This document shows positions 1 through 6,458 of a stretch of DNA of 7,303 bases, piece by piece. Origin of the DNA: Bacteroidales bacterium. GTDB taxonomy: Bacteria > Bacteroidota > Bacteroidia > Bacteroidales > WCHB1-69. The stretch is from the NCBI GenBank assembly GCA_012519525.1, contig JAAYQB010000078.1, positions 1 through 7,303 on the forward strand. The letters run 5' to 3'. The notes beneath the pieces are model-generated. The model saw only the letters and a list, made by a program, of their open reading frames with translations. It was not told the origin of the DNA and searched no databases. Position 1 is the stretch's first letter. Each line of letters begins with the position of its first letter. Made by a program: the position numbers and the translations under genes.

Positions 1-121
1 CTATCTTGACGATATTATTGAACCTCGTAATACACGCTATCGTCTTATTAAAGCGTTGAAATCTTTGCAAAGCAAACGTTTGGAAAACCCACCTAAAAAA
101 CACGATAATTTACCTTTATAA
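1..121 (+). CDS. mmdA: C-terminal end of acyl-CoA carboxyltransferase (methylmalonyl-CoA decarboxylase alpha / propionyl-CoA carboxylase beta type), partial
   Basis: Only the last 39 codons and the TAA stop (119-121) are present; the reading frame begins at base 2. The peptide contains YLDDIIEPRNTRYRLIKAL and ends ENPPKKHDNLPL. This matches the conserved C-terminus of the carboxyltransferase family, where a D-(D/E)-V/I-I-x-P-x-x-T-R motif precedes a basic helix and a PPKKHGNIPL-like tail. Family members transfer the carboxyl group between methylmalonyl-CoA and biotin. The downstream Na+-pump beta subunit favours the decarboxylase alpha subunit (MmdA) over a propionyl-CoA carboxylase, but the fragment alone cannot separate the two. 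The next gene starts 9 nt after the stop, so the two are almost certainly co-transcribed. The catalytic CoA- and biotin-binding parts lie upstream of the window. Confidence 0.85.
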   Translation, partial: YLDDIIEPRNTRYRLIKALKSLQSKRLENPPKKHDNLPL

Positions 122-130
122 TTTTTTAAT

Positions 131-1195
131 ATGAAAGCAGATACAGCAGTTATTGTTTATTGGATTGTCTTTATTGTTATTTATCTAATAGTGTTTTTTA
201 TTGATTTCTACGTTACAGATCACCGTAAAGGAGAGCTGACAGTACCTAAAGCATTAAGATGGACGGGAGTTTGGATTTCTGTTGCACTACTTTTCGGAGC
301 ATCTTTGTTCTTTTTCTTTCCCCAAAATACGGGAACTATTGGAAATACGGCACATGTAATGGGAATAAAATTCATCTCAGGTTATTTGACCGAATATTCT
401 TTGTCAATTGATAACTTATTTGTCTTTATTATGATATTTTCTTTAATGAATGTACCGGCAAAGCATCAACCTAAGTTATTGAAATTAGGAATATTATTGT
501 CAATAGTATTGCGTATTTTATTTATTCTTGTGGGAATGGAATTGGTGCAAGAATTTCATTGGATTATTTATATTTTCGGCTTAATTTTATTATGGACTGC
601 TTATAAAATGGCATTTACCGCTGAAGACGAGCAAATAGATCCTCAAAATAACTTTCTCTATAAATTAGGCTCAAAATTATTTCCTGTAGACCCTGATTTT
701 AGCCATTCTCACTTCTTTTCAAAAATTGATGGTAAACGTCATATTACCATGTTTGCTCTTGTCTTTTTGGTAATTGGCTCTACTGATGTGCTATTTGCCG
801 TAGACTCTATTCCTGCAATTATTGGTGTAATAAAAGAAGGAGCGGCTAATGTACTCACACCCGATGAAGAACAGTTTTTAGCAATCACTTCCAATGTGTT
901 TGCCGTAATGGGACTAATATCACTTTATTTTGCATTAAAGGGAATTATGGGCATGTTCCGATACTTAAAACATGGCGTTAGCTTTATACTTGCATTCATC
1001 GGTTTAAAAATGCTTTTACCTTCCATTAAATTTATCAATGAGGGAGCAGGTCATGCAATAGAGAATTTCTTTGCTTCACGCTCTTGGTTATCCTTGACGG
1101 TGATTGTTTCCACATTGGTAATTTCGATAATATTATCTGTTATAATAAAGGAAAAAAAGGATAAAGAAAAAGAAGAAAATAATATAAGTAATTAA
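131..1195 (+). CDS. TerC/Alx-family integral membrane protein, putative metal (Mn2+) exporter
   Basis: A 354-residue polytopic inner-membrane protein of the TerC family. Hydrophobic spans lie at about 8-28, 44-63, 80-107, 117-136, 143-160, 206-232, 250-272, 282-299 and 318-340, and the tail (340-354) is strongly charged. The two family signatures, each with membrane-embedded acidic residues, are intact: GYLTEYSLSIDNLFVF at 84-99 (Glu88, Asp94) and STDVLFAVDSIPAI at 217-230 (Asp219, Asp225). Characterised relatives include E. coli Alx and Bacillus MeeF/MeeY (YceF/YkoY), linked to Mn2+ export and to metalation of secreted enzymes; the name comes from tellurite resistance. The substrate here is inferred from family only. 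The length suits the long Alx-like subgroup. The ATG follows the upstream stop by 9 nt and has no Shine-Dalgarno, as is usual in Bacteroidetes. Its position inside a decarboxylase operon is unusual. Confidence 0.9.
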   Translation: MKADTAVIVYWIVFIVIYLIVFFIDFYVTDHRKGELTVPKALRWTGVWISVALLFGASLFFFFPQNTGTIGNTAHVMGIKFISGYLTEYSLSIDNLFVFIMIFSLMNVPAKHQPKLLKLGILLSIVLRILFILVGMELVQEFHWIIYIFGLILLWTAYKMAFTAEDEQIDPQNNFLYKLGSKLFPVDPDFSHSHFFSKIDGKRHITMFALVFLVIGSTDVLFAVDSIPAIIGVIKEGAANVLTPDEEQFLAITSNVFAVMGLISLYFALKGIMGMFRYLKHGVSFILAFIGLKMLLPSIKFINEGAGHAIENFFASRSWLSLTVIVSTLVISIILSVIIKEKKDKEKEENNISN

Positions 1196-1225
1196 ATATA
1201 AATTAAAATTTAAAAATAAAGAATT

Positions 1226-2377
1226 ATGAATTTACAAGATTTAATGCCGGTACTTTTTGCTTTTACATGGAAGCATTTAGTGATGTTGGGCGTTGGCGGT
1301 ATATTAATTTACCTTGCCATAAAAAAGGAGTATGAACCCACTTTGTTGTTGCCAATGGGATTTGGAGCTATTTTGGTTAATATCCCATTGTCATCTGCTA
1401 TTACCCAGTTTGATCCGGCTCTTGGGGAGGAGGTTACTGGGGCATTGTCTTTTTTCTTTGATGTGGGGATACAAGCAGCGGAGGTGTTTCCTCTCTTGAT
1501 ATTTATAGCCATCGGAGCGATGATTGACTTTACGCCCCTTTTTAAAAATCCTTTTTTACTTTTATTTGGCGCAGCAGCTCAATTTGGTATTTTTGTTACA
1601 ATGATATTGGCGGTATTAGTAGGATTTTCATTACAAGAGGCAGCTTCTATCGGTATTATTGGTGCAGCTGACGGTCCGACTTCTATTTTCGTTGCGGCTC
1701 GTTTTGCCCCTGAATTATTAGGACCTATTTCTGTTGCAGCTTATTCTTATATGGCTTTAGTGCCTATTATTCAACCACCTGTAATTAAGTTAATCACTAC
1801 AAGAAAAGAACGCTTAATACGCATGGAAGGACAAAAGAAACTCGTTTCACGTACTGCTTTGATTTTATTCCCTATATTGGTAACTATAATAGCAGGATTA
1901 ATTGCCCCTTCTTGTTTGGCTCTTATAGGATTTTTAATGTTCGGTAACCTAATTAGAGAGTGTAAAGTGTTAGAAAAATTATCTTTAGCTGCACAAAATG
2001 AATTGGCAAGTTTGGTTACTATTTTATTAGGTATTACCATTGCAAGCACAATGACGGCAGATAAATTTGTTAATTTAGGAACTTTAATGATTATAGGATT
2101 AGGACTTTTAGCTTTTGTTTTTGATACTTTCGGAGGTGTTATGTTTGCAAAATTGATTAATTTATTCTTGCCCTCTCATAAGAAAATCAATCCTATGATT
2201 GGGGCATGTGGGATTTCAGCATTCCCTATGTCGGCAAGAGTAATTCATGCAATGGGTCAAAAAGAAGATAAATCGAATTTTCTTCTTATGCATGCTGTAA
2301 GTACCAATGTCGGAGGTCAAATTGGTTCGGTAGTAGCAGGCGGTCTTATTTTAGCTTTAGTTCCATTATTTTTATAA
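1226..2377 (+). CDS. mmdB: Na+-translocating decarboxylase beta subunit (MmdB/OadB family)
   Basis: A 383-residue, very hydrophobic subunit that decarboxylates carboxybiotin and couples this to Na+ export. Family signatures are intact. GIIGAADGPTSIF at 143-155 carries Asp149, equivalent to the essential Asp203 of Klebsiella OadB. NPMIGACGISAFPMSARV at 322-339 carries Asn322, Gly326, Ser331 and Arg338, equivalent to OadB Asn373, Gly377, Ser382 and Arg389. LVPIIQPPV at 178-186 and NVGGQIGSVVAGG at 361-373 are also family-typical. The length is closer to methylmalonyl-CoA decarboxylase MmdB than to the longer OadB. Together with the upstream carboxyltransferase, this supports methylmalonyl-CoA (propionate pathway) as substrate; oxaloacetate or glutaconyl-CoA cannot be excluded. 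The start is the ATG 30 nt after terC, within an A/T-only spacer lacking a Shine-Dalgarno. No catalytic residue appears to be missing. Confidence 0.93.
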   Translation: MNLQDLMPVLFAFTWKHLVMLGVGGILIYLAIKKEYEPTLLLPMGFGAILVNIPLSSAITQFDPALGEEVTGALSFFFDVGIQAAEVFPLLIFIAIGAMIDFTPLFKNPFLLLFGAAAQFGIFVTMILAVLVGFSLQEAASIGIIGAADGPTSIFVAARFAPELLGPISVAAYSYMALVPIIQPPVIKLITTRKERLIRMEGQKKLVSRTALILFPILVTIIAGLIAPSCLALIGFLMFGNLIRECKVLEKLSLAAQNELASLVTILLGITIASTMTADKFVNLGTLMIIGLGLLAFVFDTFGGVMFAKLINLFLPSHKKINPMIGACGISAFPMSARVIHAMGQKEDKSNFLLMHAVSTNVGGQIGSVVAGGLILALVPLFL

Positions 2378-2382
2378 AAATT

Positions 2383-2388
2383 AGGAGG
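2383..2388 (+). promoter_or_regulatory. Perfect Shine-Dalgarno (AGGAGG) for the 41-codon gene
   Basis: AGGAGG lies 7 nt before the ATG at 2396, the ideal spacing. It sits in the 18-nt gap after the mmdB stop. No other start in the window has such a site: terC, mmdB, purH and mreB have A/T-rich leaders. Bacteroidetes ribosomes generally do not use the anti-Shine-Dalgarno, so this site both supports the small gene as real and is unusual. Confidence 0.8.
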
Positions 2389-2395
2389 ATACATT

Positions 2396-2521
2396 ATGAA
2401 TATACAAGATTTAACATCAGCATTAACAATAACGGGTTTAGGATTAATAGGAATATTTATTTTTATGATAATATTCTATTTTCTTATCAAAGCTATTGAT
2501 AAAGTATTTCCTGAAAAATAA
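2396..2521 (+). CDS. 41-residue single-span membrane protein, OadG/MmdE-like small decarboxylase subunit
   Basis: A short gene of 41 codons plus TAA. The N-terminus is MNIQDLTSALTITG, followed by one transmembrane helix at about 10-34 beginning GLGLIGIFIFMIIFYF. The C-terminus is LIKAIDKVFPEK, where Lys31, Lys36 and Lys41 suggest a cytoplasmic tail. The pattern (short polar start, G-x-G-hydrophobic-G, long aliphatic/Phe helix, then K-A-x-x-K) resembles the membrane segment of OadG-family subunits. It also resembles the small Veillonella subunit MmdE, which aids assembly and stability of the Na+-decarboxylase complex. It lacks the periplasmic or cytoplasmic extension of full OadG. Support for coding comes from the strong Shine-Dalgarno, the position 18 nt after mmdB, the terminator 20 nt downstream, and a start region almost identical to that of mmdB. 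The function is inferred from resemblance and context. Confidence 0.82.
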   Translation: MNIQDLTSALTITGLGLIGIFIFMIIFYFLIKAIDKVFPEK

Positions 2522-2540
2522 TATTGTTGCTATAAATTTT

Positions 2541-2577
2541 AAAGGCTTCTGTTTGTTGAAATAGAAGCCTTTTTTTT
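2541..2577 (+). terminator. Rho-independent terminator of the decarboxylase operon
   Basis: A perfect 10-bp inverted repeat, AAAGGCTTCT (2541-2550) and AGAAGCCTTT (2563-2572), encloses a 12-nt loop. It runs directly into eight consecutive Ts (2570-2577). It lies 20 nt after the stop of the 41-codon gene and ends the plus-strand unit. On the minus strand the same stem is followed by TTTAAAATTT, a poor U-tract, so termination of the converging hldA transcript here would be weaker. Confidence 0.92.
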
Positions 2578-2600
2578 ATGAAGAAAGGGGGGAGTAGTAT

Positions 2601-3617
2601 TTATCCTAAAATGCTCAAACATTCTTCGAAAAATCTGTTCTTATCAATAGGAACTACGCCGATAGATTCGCATACTAATCCTCCTGCAATATTAGATAGT
2701 TCAGCAATTAATGTAGGAGAAAAGCCGTAAATTAATGCTAATGTAGCAATGCTAATCACAGTGTCGCCGGCACCCGAAACATCGGCTATGCTTCGAAAAT
2801 GAGCAGGTATCCAATCGTAAGTGTGTTCCGATTTTTTGTTATATGCAATCATTATTCCTTTATCAGACATAGTTGTCATTACTATATCTATTTGGTTTTC
2901 TTTTTTAAACTGTTTAATTTTATTATTTAAGCTTTCAATATCTACATCGTTTTTATCAATGTCTAATCCGTTTTTTAATTCAGAGAGATTGGGTTTAAAA
3001 ATAGTAACATTTTTATAGTTTAAAAAATTTCGTTTTTTGGGATCTACTGTAATAGGAATGGATTTTTCGATAGCTAATTGTGTTATCTTGTCAATTAATA
3101 AAGGAGTAATGACGCCTTTGTCGTAGTCTTCAAATATAATGGCGTTTATCTCTTCTTTTAACAGCAGATTTTTAATGTGTTCATACAGTTTTTCGCTGTC
3201 TTCTAAAGAAAGAATTTGATCGGTTTCTTCATCTATTCTTAATAATTGTACTTTATTCCCAATGACCCGTGTTTTTGTAGTTGTTTGTCGATTGTCAATT
3301 GTTGCAATACCTTGAGTTGGCATGTTATGTGCTTCTATTGTTTGAATAAACTCGCGTCCTTTAATATCATTGCCTATGATTCCACATAAGATGGGCGTAG
3401 CACCCATAGCTTGAATATTAAAAGCAACATTGGCGGCTCCGCCCAAGCATGTTTTAGTGTCGGTAATATTGACTATGGGAACAGGTGCTTCGGGAGAGAT
3501 ACGATGTACTTGTCCTTGAATATACACATCTAGCATTATATCGCCTATGATTAATATTTTGGATTTTTTTATGTGCTTATCCCAAGCAATCAGCAAATTT
3601 CTATCTATTTTCTGCAT
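2601..3617 (-). CDS. hldA: D-glycero-beta-D-manno-heptose-7-phosphate kinase (PfkB/ribokinase family, RfaE domain I)
   Basis: A 338-residue cytoplasmic sugar kinase that would phosphorylate heptose 7-phosphate at C1 in ADP-heptose synthesis for the LPS core. Family landmarks are in order: GDIMLDVYIQG at 25-35; RISPEAPVPIV at 39-49, the HldE-type substrate loop; CLGGAANVAFNIQAMGA at 57-73, the PfkB N-terminal signature; DYDKGV at 164-169; DPKKRN at 192-197; KPNLSE at 208-213; and DVSGAGDTVIS at 279-289, with Asp285 as catalytic base and an anion hole. The RISPEAPVPIV and GGAANVA motifs favour a heptose kinase over ribokinase or fructokinase. The length fits the kinase domain alone. The nucleotidyltransferase half of bifunctional HldE is absent and must be encoded elsewhere. 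It is transcribed towards the upstream decarboxylase operon and divergently from purH. A TAnnTTTG box sits about 37 nt before the ATG. Confidence 0.88.
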   Translation of the reverse strand: MQKIDRNLLIAWDKHIKKSKILIIGDIMLDVYIQGQVHRISPEAPVPIVNITDTKTCLGGAANVAFNIQAMGATPILCGIIGNDIKGREFIQTIEAHNMPTQGIATIDNRQTTTKTRVIGNKVQLLRIDEETDQILSLEDSEKLYEHIKNLLLKEEINAIIFEDYDKGVITPLLIDKITQLAIEKSIPITVDPKKRNFLNYKNVTIFKPNLSELKNGLDIDKNDVDIESLNNKIKQFKKENQIDIVMTTMSDKGIMIAYNKKSEHTYDWIPAHFRSIADVSGAGDTVISIATLALIYGFSPTLIAELSNIAGGLVCESIGVVPIDKNRFFEECLSILG

Positions 3618-3653
3618 ATTCGATGTATAGTTAACTATGAAAAGAATTCATTG

Positions 3654-3661
3654 CAAAATTA
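3654..3661 (-). promoter_or_regulatory. Putative Bacteroidetes -7 box for hldA
   Basis: The minus strand reads TAATTTTG, an exact match to the Bacteroidetes -7 consensus TAnnTTTG. It lies 36 nt upstream of the hldA ATG, so it would give a leader of about 30 nt. I do not see a convincing TTTG-type -33 element at the proper distance; the upstream DNA is almost pure A/T. The call rests on position and the -7 match only. Confidence 0.5.
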
Positions 3662-3751
3662 CATAAAATAATGGTATAATTATAATTTTATAAGAAAAGA
3701 AATAGAATAAACATTTAAATAATAAAAAAATAAAAAACTATTTTAAGACGG

Positions 3752-3782
3752 TTGTTGTTTACAAAAATTTTTACGAACTTTG
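3752..3782 (+). promoter_or_regulatory. Putative Bacteroidetes-type promoter for purH(-mreB)
   Basis: GAACTTTG at 3775-3782 matches TAnnTTTG in all specified positions but the first. TTGTTG at 3752-3757 serves as the -33 element, with a 17-nt spacer. Transcription would begin near 3788 and leave an A/T-rich leader of about 85 nt before the purH ATG. The rest of the 254-nt divergent spacer (3618-3871) shows no further gene, RNA motif or known riboswitch that I recognise. Confidence 0.5.
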
Positions 3783-3786
3783 CATA

Positions 3787-3812
3787 ATATAAAAAAACTC
3801 TTTTTTTTATAT
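3787..3812 (+). repeat. A/T-only inverted repeat at the start of the purH leader
   Basis: ATATAAAAAAA (3787-3797) is perfectly complementary to TTTTTTTATAT (3802-3812) across a 4-nt CTCT loop. The 11-bp stem contains only A-T pairs. It starts within a few bases of the predicted transcript start. It could form a 5'-end hairpin in the mRNA, or simply reflect the local A/T tracts; no function is shown. Confidence 0.4.
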
Positions 3813-3871
3813 ATTCTATTGAATTACAAAACAATTTTTTTAAAATAAAATAGATACATATTCCATTTAAG

Positions 3872-5350
3872 ATGAAAAAAATTAAAAATGCTCTAATAAC
3901 AGTATACAATAAAGAGAAAATTAGTGAAATTGCTGCAATGCTGACAAATTTAGATATTGCTATTTTTTCTACGGGAGGAACTTTTGAATATTTAAAACAA
4001 CAAAATATTCCGGTAACTGAAATTGAATCATTAACAGGCTATCCTTCCATATTTGGAGGCAGGGTCAAAACACTGCATCCCGTTGTTATGGGCGGTATTT
4101 TGTATCGTCGTGATGTGGAGCAAGATGTGAAACAGGCTGCTTTTTATAAAATACCACCTATCGATTTAATCATTGTTGATTTGTATCCCTTTGAAGAAAC
4201 ACTGTTAAAAACGAATGACACATCAGAAATTATAGAAAAAATAGATATAGGAGGAATTTCGTTAATACGTGGTGCAGCGAAAAATTATCAAGACGTATTA
4301 TGTGTGCCTTCTCGCGAATATTATCCTGAAATTCTTACTATTTTAGAAAAAGGAAAGGGTAGTACAACTCTTGAACAGCGAAAAGATTTTGCTAAAAAGT
4401 GCTTTAGCGTATCTTCGCATTACGATACGGCTATTTATCGTTATTTTAGCGGAACAACTTCACTACGTTATGGAGAAAATCCTCATCAACAAGCTCAATT
4501 TTACGGAAATTTAGATGATATATTTGAAAAATTAAACGGGAAAGATATTTCATATAATAATTTATTGGATATTGACGCCGCAGTGTCTTTAATGAGCGAT
4601 TTAAACACTGTAAGTTTTGCCGTTATCAAACATAATAATGCTTGTGGAGTTGCTCAACGCTCAAGTGTTTTAGAGGCGTGGAATGCAGCATTGGAAGGCG
4701 ATCCCATATCGGCTTTTGGAGGAGTTTTAATAACAAATGCAACTGTTGATTTAGCAAGTGCTGAAGAGATTAATAAATTGTTTTTTGAAATTCTCATAGC
4801 ACCCGATTTTCATCAGGAGGCTTTGGAGTTGTTGAAATCGAAAAAAAATAGGATTATTCTTAAACAAAAACCTTTTGAGTTACAACATAAACAGTTTCGC
4901 AGTTTATTGAATGGAGTGATAGAGCAAGACAGAGATATATCCATTGAAAATAGTGATAATTTAACTTATCCGACAGATAAAAAGCCTACAAAAAAAGAAT
5001 TAGAAGATCTTTTCTTTGCCAATAAATTAGTAAAACACACCAAGTCGAACGCTATTGTTTTGGTTAAAAACAAACAGTTATTGGCATCGGGTATGGGACA
5101 AACTTCACGTGTAGATGCCTTGCAACATGCGGTGGCTAAAGCAAAACATTTTAATTTAGATTTGAATGGTGCTGTTATGGCTTCCGATGCTTTTTTCCCT
5201 TTTAGCGATTGTGTAGAAATTGCAGCTAAAGAAAAAATAGCAGCAATTATTCAGCCGGGAGGTTCTATTCGTGATAATGATTCGATAGAGGCATGCAATA
5301 AAAATGGAATATCAATGGTGTTTACGGGCGTTCGTCATTTTAAACATTAA
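3872..5350 (+). CDS. purH: Bifunctional AICAR formyltransferase / IMP cyclohydrolase
   Basis: A 492-residue cytoplasmic enzyme catalysing the last two steps of de novo IMP synthesis: formylation of AICAR with 10-formyl-THF, then ring closure. The N-terminal IMP cyclohydrolase (MGS-like) domain spans about 1-190, with STGGT at 33-37, GRVKTLHP at 63-70 and VDLYPFE at 102-108. The transformylase domain follows, with SLRYGENPHQ at 197-206, NNLLDIDAA at 229-237, IKHNNACG at 252-259 (the catalytic Lys-His pair, Lys253-His254), SDAFFPFSD at 438-446 and QPGGSIRD at 461-468. Both active sites look complete and the length is normal. The ATG start gives the expected KKIKNALITVYNKE opening; the leader TTCCATTTAAG has no Shine-Dalgarno. 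mreB follows after 64 nt with no terminator visible between them, so co-transcription is plausible. Confidence 0.97.
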   Translation: MKKIKNALITVYNKEKISEIAAMLTNLDIAIFSTGGTFEYLKQQNIPVTEIESLTGYPSIFGGRVKTLHPVVMGGILYRRDVEQDVKQAAFYKIPPIDLIIVDLYPFEETLLKTNDTSEIIEKIDIGGISLIRGAAKNYQDVLCVPSREYYPEILTILEKGKGSTTLEQRKDFAKKCFSVSSHYDTAIYRYFSGTTSLRYGENPHQQAQFYGNLDDIFEKLNGKDISYNNLLDIDAAVSLMSDLNTVSFAVIKHNNACGVAQRSSVLEAWNAALEGDPISAFGGVLITNATVDLASAEEINKLFFEILIAPDFHQEALELLKSKKNRIILKQKPFELQHKQFRSLLNGVIEQDRDISIENSDNLTYPTDKKPTKKELEDLFFANKLVKHTKSNAIVLVKNKQLLASGMGQTSRVDALQHAVAKAKHFNLDLNGAVMASDAFFPFSDCVEIAAKEKIAAIIQPGGSIRDNDSIEACNKNGISMVFTGVRHFKH

Positions 5351-5370
5351 TAGATGCCTATGCAACAAAA

Positions 5371-5385
5371 ACGTTAAGTTTACGT
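5371..5385 (+). repeat. Short dyad-symmetric element between purH and mreB
   Basis: ACGTTAAGTTTACGT is a near-palindrome around a central G at 5378. Six of seven arm positions pair; the mismatch is T5375/T5381. It lies 30 nt before the mreB ATG and overlaps TAAGTTTA, a weak -7-like octamer. It might be an operator or simply chance in A/T-rich DNA. Confidence 0.25.
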
Positions 5386-5414
5386 ATTAATAAAAGATTT
5401 TAAATATTAATATA

Positions 5415-6440
5415 ATGGGATTATTTTCCTTTTTTACAAAAGAAATTGCAGTTGACCTTGGTACAGCTAATACGCTGATTATTTATAAAGACCAAATAGT
5501 TGTTAATGAACCGTCTATTATTGCTATTAATCGAACTACAGGTAAATTGATGGCAGTAGGAGAGAAAGCTTTGATGATGCAAGGTAGAACCCACGAGGAT
5601 ATCAAGGTAATACGTCCTTTAAAAGATGGAGTAATAGCCAATTTCCAGTCGGTAGAACTGATGTTAATTGAGTTTTTGCGTATGATGAATGCAAAACAAA
5701 ATACCTTATTTCCTCCCTCATTAAAAATGGTGGTTTGTATTCCTTCCGGTATAACAGAAGTCGAAGAGCGTGCTGTTAGAGATTCGGCAGAACAAGCAGG
5801 TGCTAAAGAAGTGAGACTAATACATGAACCTATGGCGGCAGCTATCGGTATGGGGTTGGAAGTACTTGAACCTAATGGAAATATGGTAATTGATATAGGT
5901 GGTGGCACCAGCGAAATTGCGGTTATTTCTTTAGGCGGTATTGTGAGTAATAAATCTATCAAAACAGCCGGCGATGAATTTAATCAAGACATAGAAGAAT
6001 ATATGCGTAGAGAGCACAATATGTCTATCGGAAGTCGTACGGCTGAATTAATAAAAATACATATTGGTGCTGCCTTAACTGACATAGATAACCCCCCGGA
6101 AAAATATGAAGTAAGAGGACGAGATCTCTTAACGGGAGTACCTAAAGCCATTAATGTAACGCATCAAGAAATAGCAATAGCATTGGATAAATCCATTCAA
6201 CAAATAGAAGTTGCTGTGCTCAATGCCTTGGGAAATACACCTCCGGAATTATCGGCAGATATATATAAATCAGGTATTTATTTAGCAGGAGGAGGTTCAC
6301 TACTTAGAGGATTGGATAAACGACTGTCATTAAAAACAAAATTATTAGTACATATAGGCGATAATCCTCTACAGGCTGTGGCAAGAGGAACTGCTATCGC
6401 ATTGAAAAACTTTGATCGTTTCCCGTTTTTGATAAAATAA
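5415..6440 (+). CDS. mreB: Rod shape-determining actin homologue MreB
   Basis: A 341-residue bacterial actin that forms membrane-bound filaments directing lateral wall synthesis with the Rod complex. The actin-fold motifs are all present: phosphate-1 DLGTANT at 14-20, the HEPMAAAIG segment at 137-145 with catalytic-type Glu138, phosphate-2 DIGGGTSE at 160-167, and adenosine motif AGGGSLLRGL at 291-300. The N-terminal MGLFSFF is short and hydrophobic, consistent with membrane contact. The length is normal and no motif is damaged. The ATG follows an A/T-only leader without a Shine-Dalgarno. The gene lies 64 nt after purH, an arrangement I recall as common in Bacteroidetes. However, the next gene is a MATE transporter rather than mreC, so the usual mreBCD linkage is broken here. 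Confidence 0.97.
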   Translation: MGLFSFFTKEIAVDLGTANTLIIYKDQIVVNEPSIIAINRTTGKLMAVGEKALMMQGRTHEDIKVIRPLKDGVIANFQSVELMLIEFLRMMNAKQNTLFPPSLKMVVCIPSGITEVEERAVRDSAEQAGAKEVRLIHEPMAAAIGMGLEVLEPNGNMVIDIGGGTSEIAVISLGGIVSNKSIKTAGDEFNQDIEEYMRREHNMSIGSRTAELIKIHIGAALTDIDNPPEKYEVRGRDLLTGVPKAINVTHQEIAIALDKSIQQIEVAVLNALGNTPPELSADIYKSGIYLAGGGSLLRGLDKRLSLKTKLLVHIGDNPLQAVARGTAIALKNFDRFPFLIK

Positions 6441-6458
6441 GGAAAGTGTTTATTGTAA

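Noticed and set aside
1309..1512. Antisense open frame of 67 codons inside mmdB
   Set aside because: It lies opposite a well-supported gene, has no family features, and its composition mirrors the hydrophobic sense strand.
1771..2049. Antisense open frame of 92 codons inside mmdB
   Set aside because: It is a shadow of the conserved beta-subunit coding sequence with no independent start signal or recognisable domain.
2587..2592. Run of six Gs between the terminator and the end of hldA
   Set aside because: Although striking in A/T-rich DNA, it lies outside any coding region or promoter, so a phase-variation role is not supported.
2578..2730. Plus-strand frame beginning MKKGGSSIYPKML just after the terminator
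   Set aside because: It begins in the terminator's T-tract context and runs antisense through the conserved C-terminus of hldA; there is no ribosome site and no promoter.
2821..3018. Plus-strand frame of 65 codons within hldA
   Set aside because: It is antisense to the kinase domain and has no supporting signal.
3715..3909. Minus-strand frame of 64 codons between hldA and purH
   Set aside because: It is made of A/T tracts translated as Phe/Ile/Lys, overlaps the purH start and the predicted promoter, and resembles no family.
5375..5382. TAAGTTTA as a -7 box of a separate mreB promoter
   Set aside because: The conserved final G is missing and no TTG-type -33 element lies 17-20 nt upstream; too weak to call.
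5483..5962. Antisense open frame of 159 codons inside mreB
   Set aside because: Its length comes from the constrained codon use of mreB; the sense protein carries every actin motif.
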